The translations under genes were made by a program, and so were the position numbers. Shown piece after piece: positions 11,075 through 20,206 of a DNA stretch of 64,000 nt (within the stretch, counting starts at the first letter, position 1; every line of letters begins with the position of its first letter). Location of the stretch: assembly GCF_004684905.1 (NCBI RefSeq), contig NZ_SRJC01000003.1, positions 62,001 to 126,000 of the forward strand. The letters run 5' to 3'. Origin of the DNA: Halobacillus salinus (GTDB taxonomy: Bacteria > Bacillota > Bacilli > Bacillales > Halobacillaceae). The notes beneath the pieces were generated by a model, which was not told the DNA's origin, searched no databases, and was given only the letters and a program-made list of their open reading frames with translations.

Positions 11075-11386
11075 CTATTTCCTTACATATCCTGACAGAC
11101 ATTCGTACAGATAGGGTACGGAATGAAAGGCATAGATCCTATCCACTACTTCTCCGCCAGTTGCAATAAGTAGACAAGGAACACTTTGCACCTTATGTTT
11201 TTCCATGAAGTTCGGATTCAAAGAGGCATTACATTTCCTGAATAATTCTTCCTGAAATGTCTCTTCTAATGTGACGAGCATTCGCTCCGCAAGATGGCAG
11301 GTTCCACAAAATGGACTGTGAACAAATATCAAGCTCTGCTCTTCCGCCCCTATGGTCACCTCAGCCTGTGTACCTAGATCTTGCAC
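11075..11386 (-). CDS. Thioredoxin-like protein (YusE-like)
   Basis: The 103-residue protein has a thioredoxin fold with the active site SPFCGTCHLAERM (CGTC) at about residue 26 and the cis-proline region QSVPCLLIATGGE. It is probably a cytosolic thiol-disulfide oxidoreductase. It starts with GTG, preceded by AGGAGGA at proper spacing; an ATG two bases upstream is out of frame and stops at once. It lies 11 bases after the Toprim gene, as yusF-yusE do in B. subtilis. Confidence 0.82.
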   Translation of the reverse strand: MQDLGTQAEVTIGAEEQSLIFVHSPFCGTCHLAERMLVTLEETFQEELFRKCNASLNPNFMEKHKVQSVPCLLIATGGEVVDRIYAFHSVPYLYECLSGYVRK

Positions 11387-11397
11387 ATTTAGTCCTC

Positions 11398-11745
11398 CTA
11401 TATCAGATAAATAGGTTTGACAGTAAAGTGATGATTGAGTAAAGCTCTTGCCAATTCCGGTTCTGGTGTGGCTGCCACTTCCCTGAATGCTTTATCAATA
11501 TAGATGTGTGAGGCGTGAGGCAGTTCTTCCGTCAGCTGCTTCCTCAACTTATATCCTGAATCATCCTCATCCACTAAAATATACACAGATCGGTCATCCA
11601 AGTTATAATCGAAAATCATTTCTTCCATACGTTCAATCCCTAGAGTTCCATACGTACAGATGATTTCTACCTCTTCATCCAACACTTTATTCAATTTCTT
11701 CTTATCTGTTATTCCCTCAACAATGACAATTCGTCCTATTTCCAT
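11398..11745 (-). CDS. Toprim domain protein (YusF-like)
   Basis: The 115-residue protein is essentially one Toprim fold: the N-terminal IVIVEGITDKKKL supplies the conserved glutamate and YILVDEDDSG the DxD metal-binding motif. Related small Toprim proteins include RNase M5-like and OLD-like nucleases, but the substrate here is unknown. ATG at 11743-11745 is favoured over the upstream GTG because AGGTGA lies five bases before it. Confidence 0.8.
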   Translation of the reverse strand: MEIGRIVIVEGITDKKKLNKVLDEEVEIICTYGTLGIERMEEMIFDYNLDDRSVYILVDEDDSGYKLRKQLTEELPHASHIYIDKAFREVAATPEPELARALLNHHFTVKPIYLI

Positions 11746-11768
11746 TCTTATCACCTACTATATAGAAA

Positions 11769-11855
11769 CAGACCATGCCCTGTGACATGGTCTGAACATG
11801 ATTAATAATGGACAAGATCATGTCAGACAAAGGGGCTCGGTCTGCCCTGTCTGGT
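11769..11855 (-). terminator. Two adjacent hairpins after gcvH
   Basis: Two inverted repeats, cagaccatg / catggtctg (11769-11794) and cagacagggc / gcccctttgtctg read on the minus strand (11822-11855), lie between gcvH and the Toprim gene. Only the first is followed by a weak T-rich stretch. They may jointly attenuate or process the transcript. Confidence 0.45.
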
Positions 11856-11870
11856 TAAAATGCTTACCAA

Positions 11871-12254
11871 TTAATCAGCGTCGATCATTTCTTCGTATTG
11901 TTCCGGTGTCATCAACTTGTCCATTTCAGAAGCATCTTTCGGTTCAACTACTACCATCCATGCTTTTTCATATGGTGATTCGTTAACGAATTCCGGGCTG
12001 TCTTCTAACTCTTCATTAATCTCAACTACTTTTCCGCTTACAGGAGCGTAAAGTTCCGAAACTGTTTTCACGGACTCAACGGAACCAAACGGCTCGTCTG
12101 CTTCCAGTTCTTCTCCTACTTCTGGAAGTTCAACGAAAACGATATCTCCAAGCTCAGATTGGGCGAAATCTGTGATGCCAATGCGCACCTTGCCGCCTTC
12201 TTCTTTCACCCATTCGTGTTCTTCAGAATAACGCATGTCTTTTGGTAAACTCAT
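11871..12254 (-). CDS. gcvH: Glycine cleavage system H protein
   Basis: GcvH carries the lipoyl arm that shuttles the aminomethyl group between the P, T and L proteins, and in Bacillus also serves as lipoyl donor for other complexes. The 127-residue protein contains the lipoylation motif [19 protein letters not shown]. The start at 12252-12254 has GGAGGG at good spacing; five upstream codons are discarded. No gcvT or gcvP is nearby, which is usual since gcvH stands apart in Bacillus too. Confidence 0.96.
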   Translation of the reverse strand: MSLPKDMRYSEEHEWVKEEGGKVRIGITDFAQSELGDIVFVELPEVGEELEADEPFGSVESVKTVSELYAPVSGKVVEINEELEDSPEFVNESPYEKAWMVVVEPKDASEMDKLMTPEQYEEMIDAD

Positions 12255-12294
12255 CAAAAATCCCTCCACAAAATATTTAATCTACAATATAAAG

Positions 12295-12315
12295 ATAAAA
12301 GCAATTCGCTTTTAT
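12295..12315 (-). terminator. Short hairpin before gcvH
   Basis: Perfect 8-bp inverted repeat ataaaagc / gcttttat in the 70-base gap between the ArsC-like gene and gcvH. The stem is AT-rich, so terminator strength is doubtful. Confidence 0.35.
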
Positions 12316-12324
12316 TTCTAAGGT

Positions 12325-12684
12325 CTAACTGCTCCAAACTTCCTGAAAACGTTCTTCCTTGAAGCCGACAGTTGTTTTCTCTCCATCTGTTACGATAGGC
12401 CGTTTGATCAACATGCCATCAGAAGCGAGCCACTGAATCATCTCTTGTTCAGATGCATCATTCAGTTTTTCTTTCATATTGAGCTCTCTGTATTTCTTAC
12501 CACTCGTATTAAAGAACTTACGTGCAGGAAGACCACTTTGATCGATCAATTCTTTCAATTGGCTCTCTGAAGGTGTCTCCTCGACAATATGTACAGATTG
12601 ATAGTCGACTCCTGCTTCATCCAGCCATTTCTTCGCTTTTTTACATGTCCCACAATTGGGATACCAATAGAAGGTTAAAGGCAT
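12325..12684 (-). CDS. ArsC/Spx family protein (YusI-like)
   Basis: The 119-residue protein has the ArsC-family N-terminus TFYWYPNCGTCKKAKKWL with a CGTC redox site near residue 11 and the later segment LIKRPIVTDG that marks the arsenate reductase/Spx fold. Family members are thiol reductases or RNA polymerase-binding regulators. The extra cysteine and length favour an oxidoreductase over Spx itself. It begins the minus-strand set leading to gcvH, as in B. subtilis. Confidence 0.82.
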   Translation of the reverse strand: MPLTFYWYPNCGTCKKAKKWLDEAGVDYQSVHIVEETPSESQLKELIDQSGLPARKFFNTSGKKYRELNMKEKLNDASEQEMIQWLASDGMLIKRPIVTDGEKTTVGFKEERFQEVWSS

Positions 12685-12840
12685 GATTCAACCCCTCTCT
12701 TCGTTGTTGATTTATATTTTACCATATCAAAGGGGATGAATTCATGAAATAAAGTTACATCTATCACTTTTCTTAAAATGCAGGAACTTTTACACAAATA
12801 TAGCATAACTATCTCCGCTTTCGGATCCTTTTCCCAAAGT

Positions 12841-12874
12841 AAATCCCCTCCACCCGATAAGGATGAAGGGGATA
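12841..12874 (-). terminator. Terminator of the fad operon
   Basis: ATCCCCTTCATCC / GGGTGGAGGGGAT on the minus strand forms a long stem with G-U pairs just after the fadE stop, followed by TTTACTTT. Confidence 0.65.
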
Positions 12875-12880
12875 GTATCG

Positions 12881-14662
12881 TTAGACGATATATTTTTCTG
12901 CTTCAATGAGGTTAGCGGCAATTTCACGTTTCTTCGTAATAACATTGATTGGAGTATGACGCGTCAATTTTCTTAACGCCCCTAGCATCATACGTAATGA
13001 ATCACCAGATTCAGCCGCAATCAACGTTTCTTTCGCGTGTGCCTCGATACGGTTGAATGCTTCTTGAACATATACTTGTGTATACAGAAGCTTCTGCTGG
13101 TTCTTTTCCTCACCTTTAGCATTCATCGCTTTTTCAGTACGAAGAACTGCAGATTCCATATTGTAGATTTCACCTACGATGTCTGCGATATTCACGAGAA
13201 TCTCTTGTTCACTTTCTAATTTCTCACCGAATTTTTGAGCAGCGAGTCCTGCAGCTAGTAAACCGATTTTCTTCGCATTCTTCAACAAATACTTCTCTTG
13301 TTCAAGCGCTTCAATTCCTGGTTCTTCCGGCATCATTGTCATGATCTCTTCTTGTAAAGCTTGTGCTTTTTGAAGTAGAGGCAGTTCACCTTTCATCGCT
13401 TTCTTAAGAAGTGTTCCTGGAACAATCATTCGGTTAATTTCATTTGTTCCTTCAAAAATACGGTTGATACGAGAGTCACGGTACATCCGCTCCACTTCGT
13501 ACTCGGCCATGAAACCATAACCACCATGGATTTGGACCGCTTCATCGGCAGCAAAATCAAGTAATTCTGTTCCGAATACTTTATTCAAAGAACATTCAAT
13601 AGCGTACTCAGCAATTACTTTGGCAACAGCCGCTCCATCTTTCAACTGTTCATCCGTAAGTTTGCCCATGCTTTGTTCAAACAGCCCGACCGTACGATAA
13701 ACGGCACTCTCATTGGCGTAAGTGTTAGCCGCGACAGAGGCGATTTTCTCTTGAATGAGCGGGAAGCTAGCGATTGGAGTCTTGAACTGTTTACGCTCTT
13801 TAGCGTATTTAACAGAAAGTTCAACTGCGCGTTTCGCTCCACCTACGCCACCAATTGCCAACTTATAACGTCCCACGTTTAAGATGTTGAATGCAATGAC
13901 GTGACCACGGCCGATTTCCCCTAGTACGTTTTCAACTGGAACTTCCGCATCTTCCAAGATTAACGTTCTAGTAGAGGAACTCTTGATTCCCATTTTCTTC
14001 TCTTCAGGACCAGTAGAAACCCCTGGGTAGTCGCGTTCTACAATGAACGCAGTGAATTTATCTCCATCGATCTTAGCGTAAACGACGAACACATCAGCAA
14101 ACGCTGAGTTCGTAATCCACTGCTTCTCTCCGTTTAACACATAATGGGTACCAGCTTCATTAAGTTTAGCTGTAGTTTTTGCGCCAAGTGCATCTGAACC
14201 GGAACCTGGTTCTGTCAGAGCATAAGCAGCAAGCTTCTCACCTGTCGCTAGGGCAGGAAGGTATTTTTTCTTCTGATCATCGTTTCCGAAGAAGACGATT
14301 GGCAAGGAACCAATTCCCACGTGTGCACCGTGCGTAACAGAGAAACCACCGGCTCTTGAGAATTTCTCTGTAATTAAAGAAGAAGAAATCTTATCTAATT
14401 GCAGCCCACCATACTCTTCAGGCACGTCAGCGCCGAGCAAGCCTAGTTCACCAGCTTTTTTCAAAAGGGCTACAGAATGTTCGAACTCATGGTTTTCAAG
14501 GTTTTCAATCTTTGGAACGACTTCTCCTAACACAAAGTCTTCTGCCGTTTTGGCAATCATCAAATGTTCATCTGTAAAGTCCTCAGGAGTAATGACGTCC
14601 TTCGCCTCTAAATCCTCGACGATAAACCCGCCGCCTTTGATCATATCTTTTACTTCACTCAT
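12881..14662 (-). CDS. fadE: Acyl-CoA dehydrogenase FadE
   Basis: FadE catalyses the first step of fatty acid beta-oxidation, forming trans-2-enoyl-CoA with FAD. The 593-residue length, with about 200 residues beyond a standard acyl-CoA dehydrogenase, matches B. subtilis YusJ/FadE. Visible motifs include YALTEPGSGSDALG, WITNSAFADVF and IHGGYGFMAEYEVERMYRDSRI. ATG at 14660-14662 has AGGAGGA in front; the upstream extension of the frame overlaps fadA and is not used. It is the last gene of fadN-fadA-fadE. Confidence 0.95.
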   Translation of the reverse strand: MSEVKDMIKGGGFIVEDLEAKDVITPEDFTDEHLMIAKTAEDFVLGEVVPKIENLENHEFEHSVALLKKAGELGLLGADVPEEYGGLQLDKISSSLITEKFSRAGGFSVTHGAHVGIGSLPIVFFGNDDQKKKYLPALATGEKLAAYALTEPGSGSDALGAKTTAKLNEAGTHYVLNGEKQWITNSAFADVFVVYAKIDGDKFTAFIVERDYPGVSTGPEEKKMGIKSSSTRTLILEDAEVPVENVLGEIGRGHVIAFNILNVGRYKLAIGGVGGAKRAVELSVKYAKERKQFKTPIASFPLIQEKIASVAANTYANESAVYRTVGLFEQSMGKLTDEQLKDGAAVAKVIAEYAIECSLNKVFGTELLDFAADEAVQIHGGYGFMAEYEVERMYRDSRINRIFEGTNEINRMIVPGTLLKKAMKGELPLLQKAQALQEEIMTMMPEEPGIEALEQEKYLLKNAKKIGLLAAGLAAQKFGEKLESEQEILVNIADIVGEIYNMESAVLRTEKAMNAKGEEKNQQKLLYTQVYVQEAFNRIEAHAKETLIAAESGDSLRMMLGALRKLTRHTPINVITKKREIAANLIEAEKYIV

Positions 14663-14676
14663 CTTAGTTCCTCCTC

Positions 14677-15852
14677 TTAAAGTAGCTCGAATACGCCGGC
14701 TGCACCCATTCCGCCGCCAATACACATCGTGACAACGCCAAACTGTTCATTTCTGCGTTTCATTTCATGGATCAAGCTCAGTGTCAGTTTCGTTCCTGTA
14801 CACCCTAATGGGTGTCCGAGAGCAATCGCTCCACCGTTCACGTTGACTTTCTCTTGGTCCAAGCCTAGTTGACGAATAACTTGCAGAGACTGAGAAGCAA
14901 AAGCCTCATTCAGTTCAAACAACCCGATATCCGATAGCTCTAGCCCTGCCAACTTCAACGCTTTCGGTACCGCTTCGATTGGACCAACCCCCATTATGTC
15001 GGGCTCTACACCAGCAACGGCGAATGATCTGAATTTGACAAGAGGCTGAAGGCCTTCTGACTCTGCTTTCTCTCTATCCATAACAAGTACAGAAGCGGCT
15101 CCATCACTCATTTGCGAGGAGTTTCCAGCTGTTACAGAACCCTTTGTTGAAAATGCAGGTCTCAGCTTACCTAATACGTCCGTTGTCGTTCCTTGACGTA
15201 CTCCTTCATCCATCGAGAAGGTAGATTGCAATTCCTTCAGTTTGTTATCCGAACCAACAGTACGATCAGTAACATTTACAGGTACAATCTCTTCATCAAA
15301 TTTACCTTCTGCAATAGCTTTCGCTGCACGTTCGTGACTCTGAACAGCGAATGCATCTTGTTCTTCTCTGGAGATACCGAAGCGATTTGCTACTTCTTCT
15401 GCCGTATGCCCCATCGACATGTAATACTCTGGAGCGTTTTCCACAAGTTGAACGTTGGGCTTGATTACGTGCCCTCCCATCGGGATCATACTCATCGATT
15501 CGGCTCCACCAGCGATAGCAGTGTCACTGTGACCTAGCATGATTTTTTCAGCAGCATAGGCAATACTTTGGAGCCCAGAAGAACAGTAACGGTTGATTGT
15601 AATCGCCGGGACTTTGTGGTGTAAGCCTGCAAGTCCTGCAATATTACGGGCCATGTTCATGCCTTGTTCTGCCTCTGGCATCGCACATCCGATAATGACG
15701 TCATCTATATTTCCTTCATAATGATTTGCGCGCTTCAATGTTTCTTTTATAGTAAGAGCGGCGAGGTCATCAGGCCTTGTATGGGCAAGTGATCCTTTTT
15801 TAGCTCTTCCTACAGGGGTACGTGCCCCTGCTACGATAACTGCTTCTCTCAC
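14677..15852 (-). CDS. fadA: Acetyl-CoA acyltransferase (3-ketoacyl-CoA thiolase) FadA
   Basis: FadA cleaves 3-ketoacyl-CoA to acetyl-CoA and a shortened acyl-CoA. The 391-residue thiolase has the nucleophile cysteine in NRYCSSGLQS, the catalytic NEAFASQSL and GGAIALGHPLGCTG, and the second active cysteine in TMCIGGGMG. It starts with GTG preceded by AAAGGGGG. It lies 17 bases after fadN and 14 bases before fadE. Confidence 0.96.
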   Translation of the reverse strand: MREAVIVAGARTPVGRAKKGSLAHTRPDDLAALTIKETLKRANHYEGNIDDVIIGCAMPEAEQGMNMARNIAGLAGLHHKVPAITINRYCSSGLQSIAYAAEKIMLGHSDTAIAGGAESMSMIPMGGHVIKPNVQLVENAPEYYMSMGHTAEEVANRFGISREEQDAFAVQSHERAAKAIAEGKFDEEIVPVNVTDRTVGSDNKLKELQSTFSMDEGVRQGTTTDVLGKLRPAFSTKGSVTAGNSSQMSDGAASVLVMDREKAESEGLQPLVKFRSFAVAGVEPDIMGVGPIEAVPKALKLAGLELSDIGLFELNEAFASQSLQVIRQLGLDQEKVNVNGGAIALGHPLGCTGTKLTLSLIHEMKRRNEQFGVVTMCIGGGMGAAGVFELL

Positions 15853-15869
15853 GTTTCTTCCCCCTTTAC

Positions 15870-18269
15870 TTAGTTACGAAGTGGTTTCCCTTTCATCAGC
15901 ATGTGCTGCATTCTTGCTTGTGACTTCGGTTCTCCCACAAGACTCAGGAAAGCCTCTCTTTCTAAATCAAGTAAATATTGTTCATCAACGAGTGTGCCCT
16001 CTTTCACACGGCCACCAGCTAAGACATATGCCAACTTCTCCGCTATCTTCAAGTCGTGTTCGCTCGCATATCCACTTAGTGCGAGTGATTTGGCTCCAAG
16101 CATCATCGTTGCGTAGCCTTGTTCTCCGACTACTGGCACTTTCGTGCGTTTCGGAGCTTGGTATCCGGAATCATGAAGACCAATCACCTTCTGCTTGGCA
16201 TCATAAAGGAGGTGATCACCATTCATACTGATTTGATCCATTTGATCAAGGAAGCCATTCTCTCTCGCTTCTTCCCCAGAAGTAGAAACTTTCGCCATAG
16301 CGATTTTTTCAAATACGGCGTTCGCTACCTTCTGTAGGTCAAAATCGACTCCTTTAGGCATATTTCTCAAGTGTTTCATGTAAAGCTCTTTGTTTCCTCC
16401 ACCGCCAGGAATCAGGCCGACACCTGCTTCGACCAAGCCCATATACGTCTCTTGAGAAGCTTGAATAGCATCAGCTGGAAGACAGACCTCTGCGCCTCCA
16501 CCTAACGTCATGCCGAACGGTGCCGCCACAACAGGCTTGTCAGAATACTTCATTTTCAGCATTGCATCCTGGAAGTTCTTCACAACCATTTCTATTTCAA
16601 AGAAGTTGAAGTCCTGTGCTTCCATCAGGATCATGCCAAGGTTTGCACCTACACAGAAGTTCTTACCTTGGTTCCCGATCACAAGCCCTTTATAATGGTC
16701 ATCCACATGGTCTACTGCGAAATTGATCATCTGAATGATATCGAGTCCGATTGCATTGCTTTGGGAGTGGAATTCAAGCCCAGCGACACCATCTCCTAAG
16801 TCAATCAAGCTAGCACCTGCGTTCTTCTTAATCACTTCTGTTGATTCTTTTAGACGCTTTAGATTAATATTTTTAGGATTGAATGTCTGCTGTTGATAGC
16901 TTCCTTGGTGATAAAAGTAAACGTTTCCATTTTCCTTCTTATAAAAAGCTTCATCTCCATTCTCGAGCATCTGCTCAATCCAAGCTGGAACGGTCTCTCC
17001 CTCACTCTTCATACGCTCGACAGAAGATCTTAGTCCGATTGCATCCCACATCTCAAACGGCCCGAGCTCCCAACCGAAGCCCCATCGCATTGCGTCATCG
17101 ATAGATGGAATGTCGTCTGCAATTTCTCCCAGCAATTCAGCGGAGTAGATTAACACAGGCTTCACAACAGACCACACCAGGTCTCCAGCACGATCACCTT
17201 GTGCAGACACTAGCGCCTTAAGCTTTCGTTTTGATCCTTTTTCTTGCTTAGCCATTTCGGTCGCTTTCGTCTTCAATTTACCTCGCTGTTCGTACTCTAG
17301 CGTCTCAGGGTTCAATTGAAGGATTTCGCTTCCTTTTTCTCCTCTTTTCTTCAGGAAAAAGCCTTGACCACTCTTCGAACCAAGCCAACCTTTCTCAAGC
17401 ATCGACTTCATGAAGGTCGGTACTTCGAACACTTTCTTCTCTTCGCCGTCTACTTGGTCATAAACATTGTTTGCAACATGAATGAACGTATCTAGTCCAA
17501 CAACATCAAGGGTTCTGAATGTAGCACTCTTCGGGCGACCGATCATCGGTCCTGTTACCGAATCCACTTCCCCGACGCTGTAACCATCTTTCAACATTTG
17601 TTGGACAGTTACGAGCAACCCGTACGTTCCGATTCTGTTCGCAATAAAGTTCGGTGTATCCTTAGCCTCGACAACACCTTTACCGAGAACGTCTTCCCCG
17701 AAAGCTTTCATATAACTAAGTACATCTGGATCCGTGTCTTTTGTCGGAATCACTTCTAATAGCTTTAAGTATCTAGGCGGGTTAAAGAAGTGTGTGCCTA
17801 AGAAATGCTTTCTGAAATCTTCACTGCATTCCGCTGACATCGCTTCAATCGAAATTCCAGAGGTGTTAGAACTGATAATAGCTCCTTCTTTGCGATGCTC
17901 ATCCACTTGAGCGAATACTTTCTTCTTGATGTCCAAGTTCTCTACTACAACTTCGATTACCCAATCCACGTCACCGAGTTTCTTCATATCATCTGAGAAG
18001 TTTCCTACCTCAATTAAGTCTAAGTTAGACTGACTCGCCAAAGGAGATGGTTTCTGTTTTTTCAACGCCTGCTTATTTGAAGCAGCAATTCGGTTTCTTA
18101 CTCGAGGATCCTCTAGCGTCAATCCTTGTTTCTTTTCCTTATCCGTTAATTCGTTCGGCACGACATCGAGCATCAGTGTCGGAATACCAACGTTAGCTAA
18201 ATGAGCAGCAATGCCGGCTCCCATCACACCGGAGCCTAATACGGCTGCCCGCTTGATTTTTCGATTCAT
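15870..18269 (-). CDS. fadN: 3-hydroxyacyl-CoA dehydrogenase / enoyl-CoA hydratase FadN
   Basis: This bifunctional beta-oxidation enzyme of about 799 residues has an N-terminal NAD-binding Rossmann motif AAVLGSGVMGAGIAAHLAN, the hydroxyacyl-CoA dehydrogenase domain (FLGTHFFNPPRYLKLLEVIP), and a C-terminal crotonase domain (GNQGKNFCVGANLG, AAPFGMTLGGGAEVCLPADA). Two adjacent ATG codons follow GGGGG; I use the second for spacing. It leads the operon fadN-fadA-fadE, and a FadR-type palindrome lies just upstream. Confidence 0.95.
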   Translation of the reverse strand: MNRKIKRAAVLGSGVMGAGIAAHLANVGIPTLMLDVVPNELTDKEKKQGLTLEDPRVRNRIAASNKQALKKQKPSPLASQSNLDLIEVGNFSDDMKKLGDVDWVIEVVVENLDIKKKVFAQVDEHRKEGAIISSNTSGISIEAMSAECSEDFRKHFLGTHFFNPPRYLKLLEVIPTKDTDPDVLSYMKAFGEDVLGKGVVEAKDTPNFIANRIGTYGLLVTVQQMLKDGYSVGEVDSVTGPMIGRPKSATFRTLDVVGLDTFIHVANNVYDQVDGEEKKVFEVPTFMKSMLEKGWLGSKSGQGFFLKKRGEKGSEILQLNPETLEYEQRGKLKTKATEMAKQEKGSKRKLKALVSAQGDRAGDLVWSVVKPVLIYSAELLGEIADDIPSIDDAMRWGFGWELGPFEMWDAIGLRSSVERMKSEGETVPAWIEQMLENGDEAFYKKENGNVYFYHQGSYQQQTFNPKNINLKRLKESTEVIKKNAGASLIDLGDGVAGLEFHSQSNAIGLDIIQMINFAVDHVDDHYKGLVIGNQGKNFCVGANLGMILMEAQDFNFFEIEMVVKNFQDAMLKMKYSDKPVVAAPFGMTLGGGAEVCLPADAIQASQETYMGLVEAGVGLIPGGGGNKELYMKHLRNMPKGVDFDLQKVANAVFEKIAMAKVSTSGEEARENGFLDQMDQISMNGDHLLYDAKQKVIGLHDSGYQAPKRTKVPVVGEQGYATMMLGAKSLALSGYASEHDLKIAEKLAYVLAGGRVKEGTLVDEQYLLDLEREAFLSLVGEPKSQARMQHMLMKGKPLRN

Positions 18270-18289
18270 CATGGGTCCCCCTATCACTT

Positions 18290-18307
18290 TGAATGAATGC
18301 TCATTCA
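18290..18307. promoter_or_regulatory. FadR-type operator upstream of fadN
   Basis: TGAATGA-ATGC-TCATTCA is a perfect 7-bp inverted repeat with a 4-base centre. It matches the TGAATGA-N4-TCATTCA operator of the B. subtilis acyl-CoA-responsive TetR-family repressor FadR, and lies 20 bases before the fadN start. Confidence 0.85.
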
Positions 18308-18359
18308 TTTTATAGCCAAAAAAATAAGCTATGCTTTACCAAAATTCTGATCTACTTAT

Positions 18360-18388
18360 AATATAAGATATTTTCAGATATTTCGCAA
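18360..18388 (-). promoter_or_regulatory. Candidate sigma-A promoter of fadNAE
   Basis: On the minus strand TTGCGA (plus 18383-18388) and TATATT (plus 18360-18365) are 17 bases apart. The FadR-type site would then lie about 45-65 bases downstream of the start point, acting as a roadblock, unless a second promoter nearer the operator exists. Confidence 0.5.
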
Positions 18389-18409
18389 TCCTTTTTTGGT
18401 TAGGATTTG

Positions 18410-18438
18410 AAAAAATAGCCACCTGCCCAGTGACTATT
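18410..18438 (-). terminator. Terminator after proline dehydrogenase
   Basis: AAATAGTCAC / GTGGCTATTT on the minus strand with following T run; its upstream arm overlaps the proline dehydrogenase stop codon. It separates that gene from fadNAE. Confidence 0.75.
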
Positions 18439-19351
18439 TCCCAAAGACCCCTTTTAGAACAAATGCGACGTTCGCTGGACGTTCTGCTAATCTGCGCATG
18501 AAATAGCCGTACCAGTCTTTCCCGTATGGAACATAGACCCTCATCTTATAGCCTTCCTCCACCAGCTCTCTCTGCCGATCTACACGGATACCGTAGAGCA
18601 TTTGGAACTCGAATTGATCTTTCGAAATTTGATGCTCTTCGACGAGTTGTTTCGTATATTCGATTATTTGATCGTCGTGACTGGCAACAGCTGTGTAATT
18701 TCCATTAAGCAAGTGAATCTTGATTATTTTCTTCAAGTTCTCATCCACGTCTTTCTTATCAGGAAAAGCTACTTTTGGAGATTCTTTGTATGCTCCCTTC
18801 ACTAGGCGCAAATTGGGGTTGTATTGATCAAGCTCTTTTATATCGTCTACCGTACGGTACAGATAAGATTGGAGCACCGTGCCGATATGTTCATATTCAG
18901 ACCGTAACTTTTTGAAGATAGTCAACGTTTTCTCGCAGCGCTCGTGGTCTTCCATATCAAGCGTCACAAACACGTTCTTCTCTTCTGCTACGTCGAGTAT
19001 GCGACGCATATTCTCCAACACCAGATCATCAGAAATATCGAGGCCCATGGATGTCAATTTTAGAGAAAGCTGGGAATCAAGCTCATGCTCAGCTATCGCC
19101 TTAATAGCTTCAATACACCCATCCGCCGCCTCTCTTGCTTCTGCTTCGCTATCAATGAATTCCCCTAAATGATCAATGGTAACGGACATGTCTTGCTGAT
19201 TGAGATCTTTGATCGTCTCCACTGCTGCAGGGACAGTTTCCCCGGCTACGAATCGACCAGCTCCGAACCTCAATCCATACCTTTTGGCCAGTCTTGTGAA
19301 GAAACGGTTTTTGGATAAAAACAAAAAGAAATTTCGTAACAACTGCTCCAT
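18434..19351 (-). CDS. Proline dehydrogenase (YusM/FadM-like)
   Basis: The 305-residue monofunctional FAD enzyme would oxidise L-proline to pyrroline-5-carboxylate. It carries the family segments VTIDHLGEFIDS, LKLTSMGLDIS, VTLDMEDHERC and the C-terminal MLYGIRVDRQRELV and RVYVPYGKDWYGYFMRRLAERP motif that binds FAD and proline. ATG at 19349-19351 has GGGAGG before it; seventeen upstream codons are discarded. It sits next to fadN as yusM does in B. subtilis. Proline use and proline pools matter for salt stress, but that link is inference. Confidence 0.92.
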   Translation of the reverse strand: MEQLLRNFFLFLSKNRFFTRLAKRYGLRFGAGRFVAGETVPAAVETIKDLNQQDMSVTIDHLGEFIDSEAEAREAADGCIEAIKAIAEHELDSQLSLKLTSMGLDISDDLVLENMRRILDVAEEKNVFVTLDMEDHERCEKTLTIFKKLRSEYEHIGTVLQSYLYRTVDDIKELDQYNPNLRLVKGAYKESPKVAFPDKKDVDENLKKIIKIHLLNGNYTAVASHDDQIIEYTKQLVEEHQISKDQFEFQMLYGIRVDRQRELVEEGYKMRVYVPYGKDWYGYFMRRLAERPANVAFVLKGVFGK

Positions 19352-19490
19352 GCTAATAATCCTCCCACTTACCAAGGTTTCACCATTTGTAACCGCTATC
19401 ATATGTCTATTTTATCATTTTTTCTACAATTTAGGTATCGTTTCCTTCATTCTCGACCTACTTATAAGAAAAATTTCCCAGAACACCTAC

Positions 19491-19520
19491 TTCATAACGC
19501 CCTCCGTCTTGGTCATACTA
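19491..19520 (+). promoter_or_regulatory. Possible forespore (sigma-G/F type) promoter
   Basis: TTCATA and CATACTA are separated by 17 bases and end 30 bases before the coat gene. CATACTA fits the sigma-G/sigma-F -10 pattern CATNNTA, and the downstream genes are spore coat-type, so a sporulation promoter is plausible. Confidence 0.4.
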
Positions 19521-19549
19521 AAGTTGATTGAATAAAGGAGGATGAGCGT

Positions 19550-19807
19550 ATGCAACAACAGCAAAACCAATCAAACATTTCCCAAGCGCAGCCTATGACC
19601 CAAGTTCCTGAAATAGTAAGTACGAAGGATCAGCTTTATATTGCTGATATGCTTTCTTGGAACTTGAATGCTTGTAAAAAAGCTCACTTTTTTGCGCAAA
19701 ATTGTCAAACTCCAGAGATTCAAGCAGCACTTGAAGAAGCTGGACAAATGCATCAACGTCACTATGATAAAATCTTAAATCATTTGAACGGACAAAAACC
19801 AAATTAA
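19550..19807 (+). CDS. Small CotF-like spore coat protein
   Basis: The 85-residue protein has a Gln/Asn-rich N-terminus followed by a helical hairpin core (STKDQLYIADMLSWNLNACK, then ALEEAGQMHQRHYDKILNHL) typical of one half of CotF-type coat proteins. It is followed after 15 bases by a second CotF-like gene and preceded by GGAGG. It probably contributes to the outer layers of the endospore; the exact location is unknown. Confidence 0.7.
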   Translation: MQQQQNQSNISQAQPMTQVPEIVSTKDQLYIADMLSWNLNACKKAHFFAQNCQTPEIQAALEEAGQMHQRHYDKILNHLNGQKPN

Positions 19808-19822
19808 TAAGGAGGGCGCCTG

Positions 19823-20155
19823 ATGAATTCAGGATCTAATAAGATTCAAAACCCCGAAACCAATGTACCTAAGACACCACAAATGAATGAACGTGATTTT
19901 CTCAACGACCAATTGGCAACGGAAAAATATATGACTGCTTCCTATAGCACTGCGCTAAACGAAGCGAGTAATCAAGCGTTATATCAGGACCTTGCGACGA
20001 TATTTAAAGAAACACAAGACTGTCAACGTAACCTTTACAACCTTATGTTCCAGAATGGATGGTATGCTGTTGAACAGGCCCAGCAACAGAAAGTTCAGCA
20101 AACGTATCAGCAATTCAATGGATACAAATCTCAATTACCATATACCGTTCAATAA
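19823..20155 (+). CDS. CotF family spore coat protein (YusN-like)
   Basis: The 110-residue product has the CotF ferritin-like helices (ERDFLNDQLATEKYMTASYS, then LYQDLATIFKETQDCQRNLYNLMFQNGWY) and a Gln-rich C-terminus. It is paired with the preceding small coat gene in one plus-strand unit ending in a strong terminator. B. subtilis has yusN in the same neighbourhood. A structural role in the spore coat is inferred from the family. Confidence 0.8.
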   Translation: MNSGSNKIQNPETNVPKTPQMNERDFLNDQLATEKYMTASYSTALNEASNQALYQDLATIFKETQDCQRNLYNLMFQNGWYAVEQAQQQKVQQTYQQFNGYKSQLPYTVQ

Positions 20156-20166
20156 GAGATGAGAAA

Positions 20167-20206
20167 AAGCTCAGAGTTCCCGTAACTCTGAGCTTCCCCT
20201 TTTTTA
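20167..20206 (+). terminator. Terminator of the coat gene pair
   Basis: Perfect 12-bp inverted repeat aagctcagagtt / aactctgagctt followed by CCCCTTTTTT. It may also serve the convergent copZ gene in part. Confidence 0.85.
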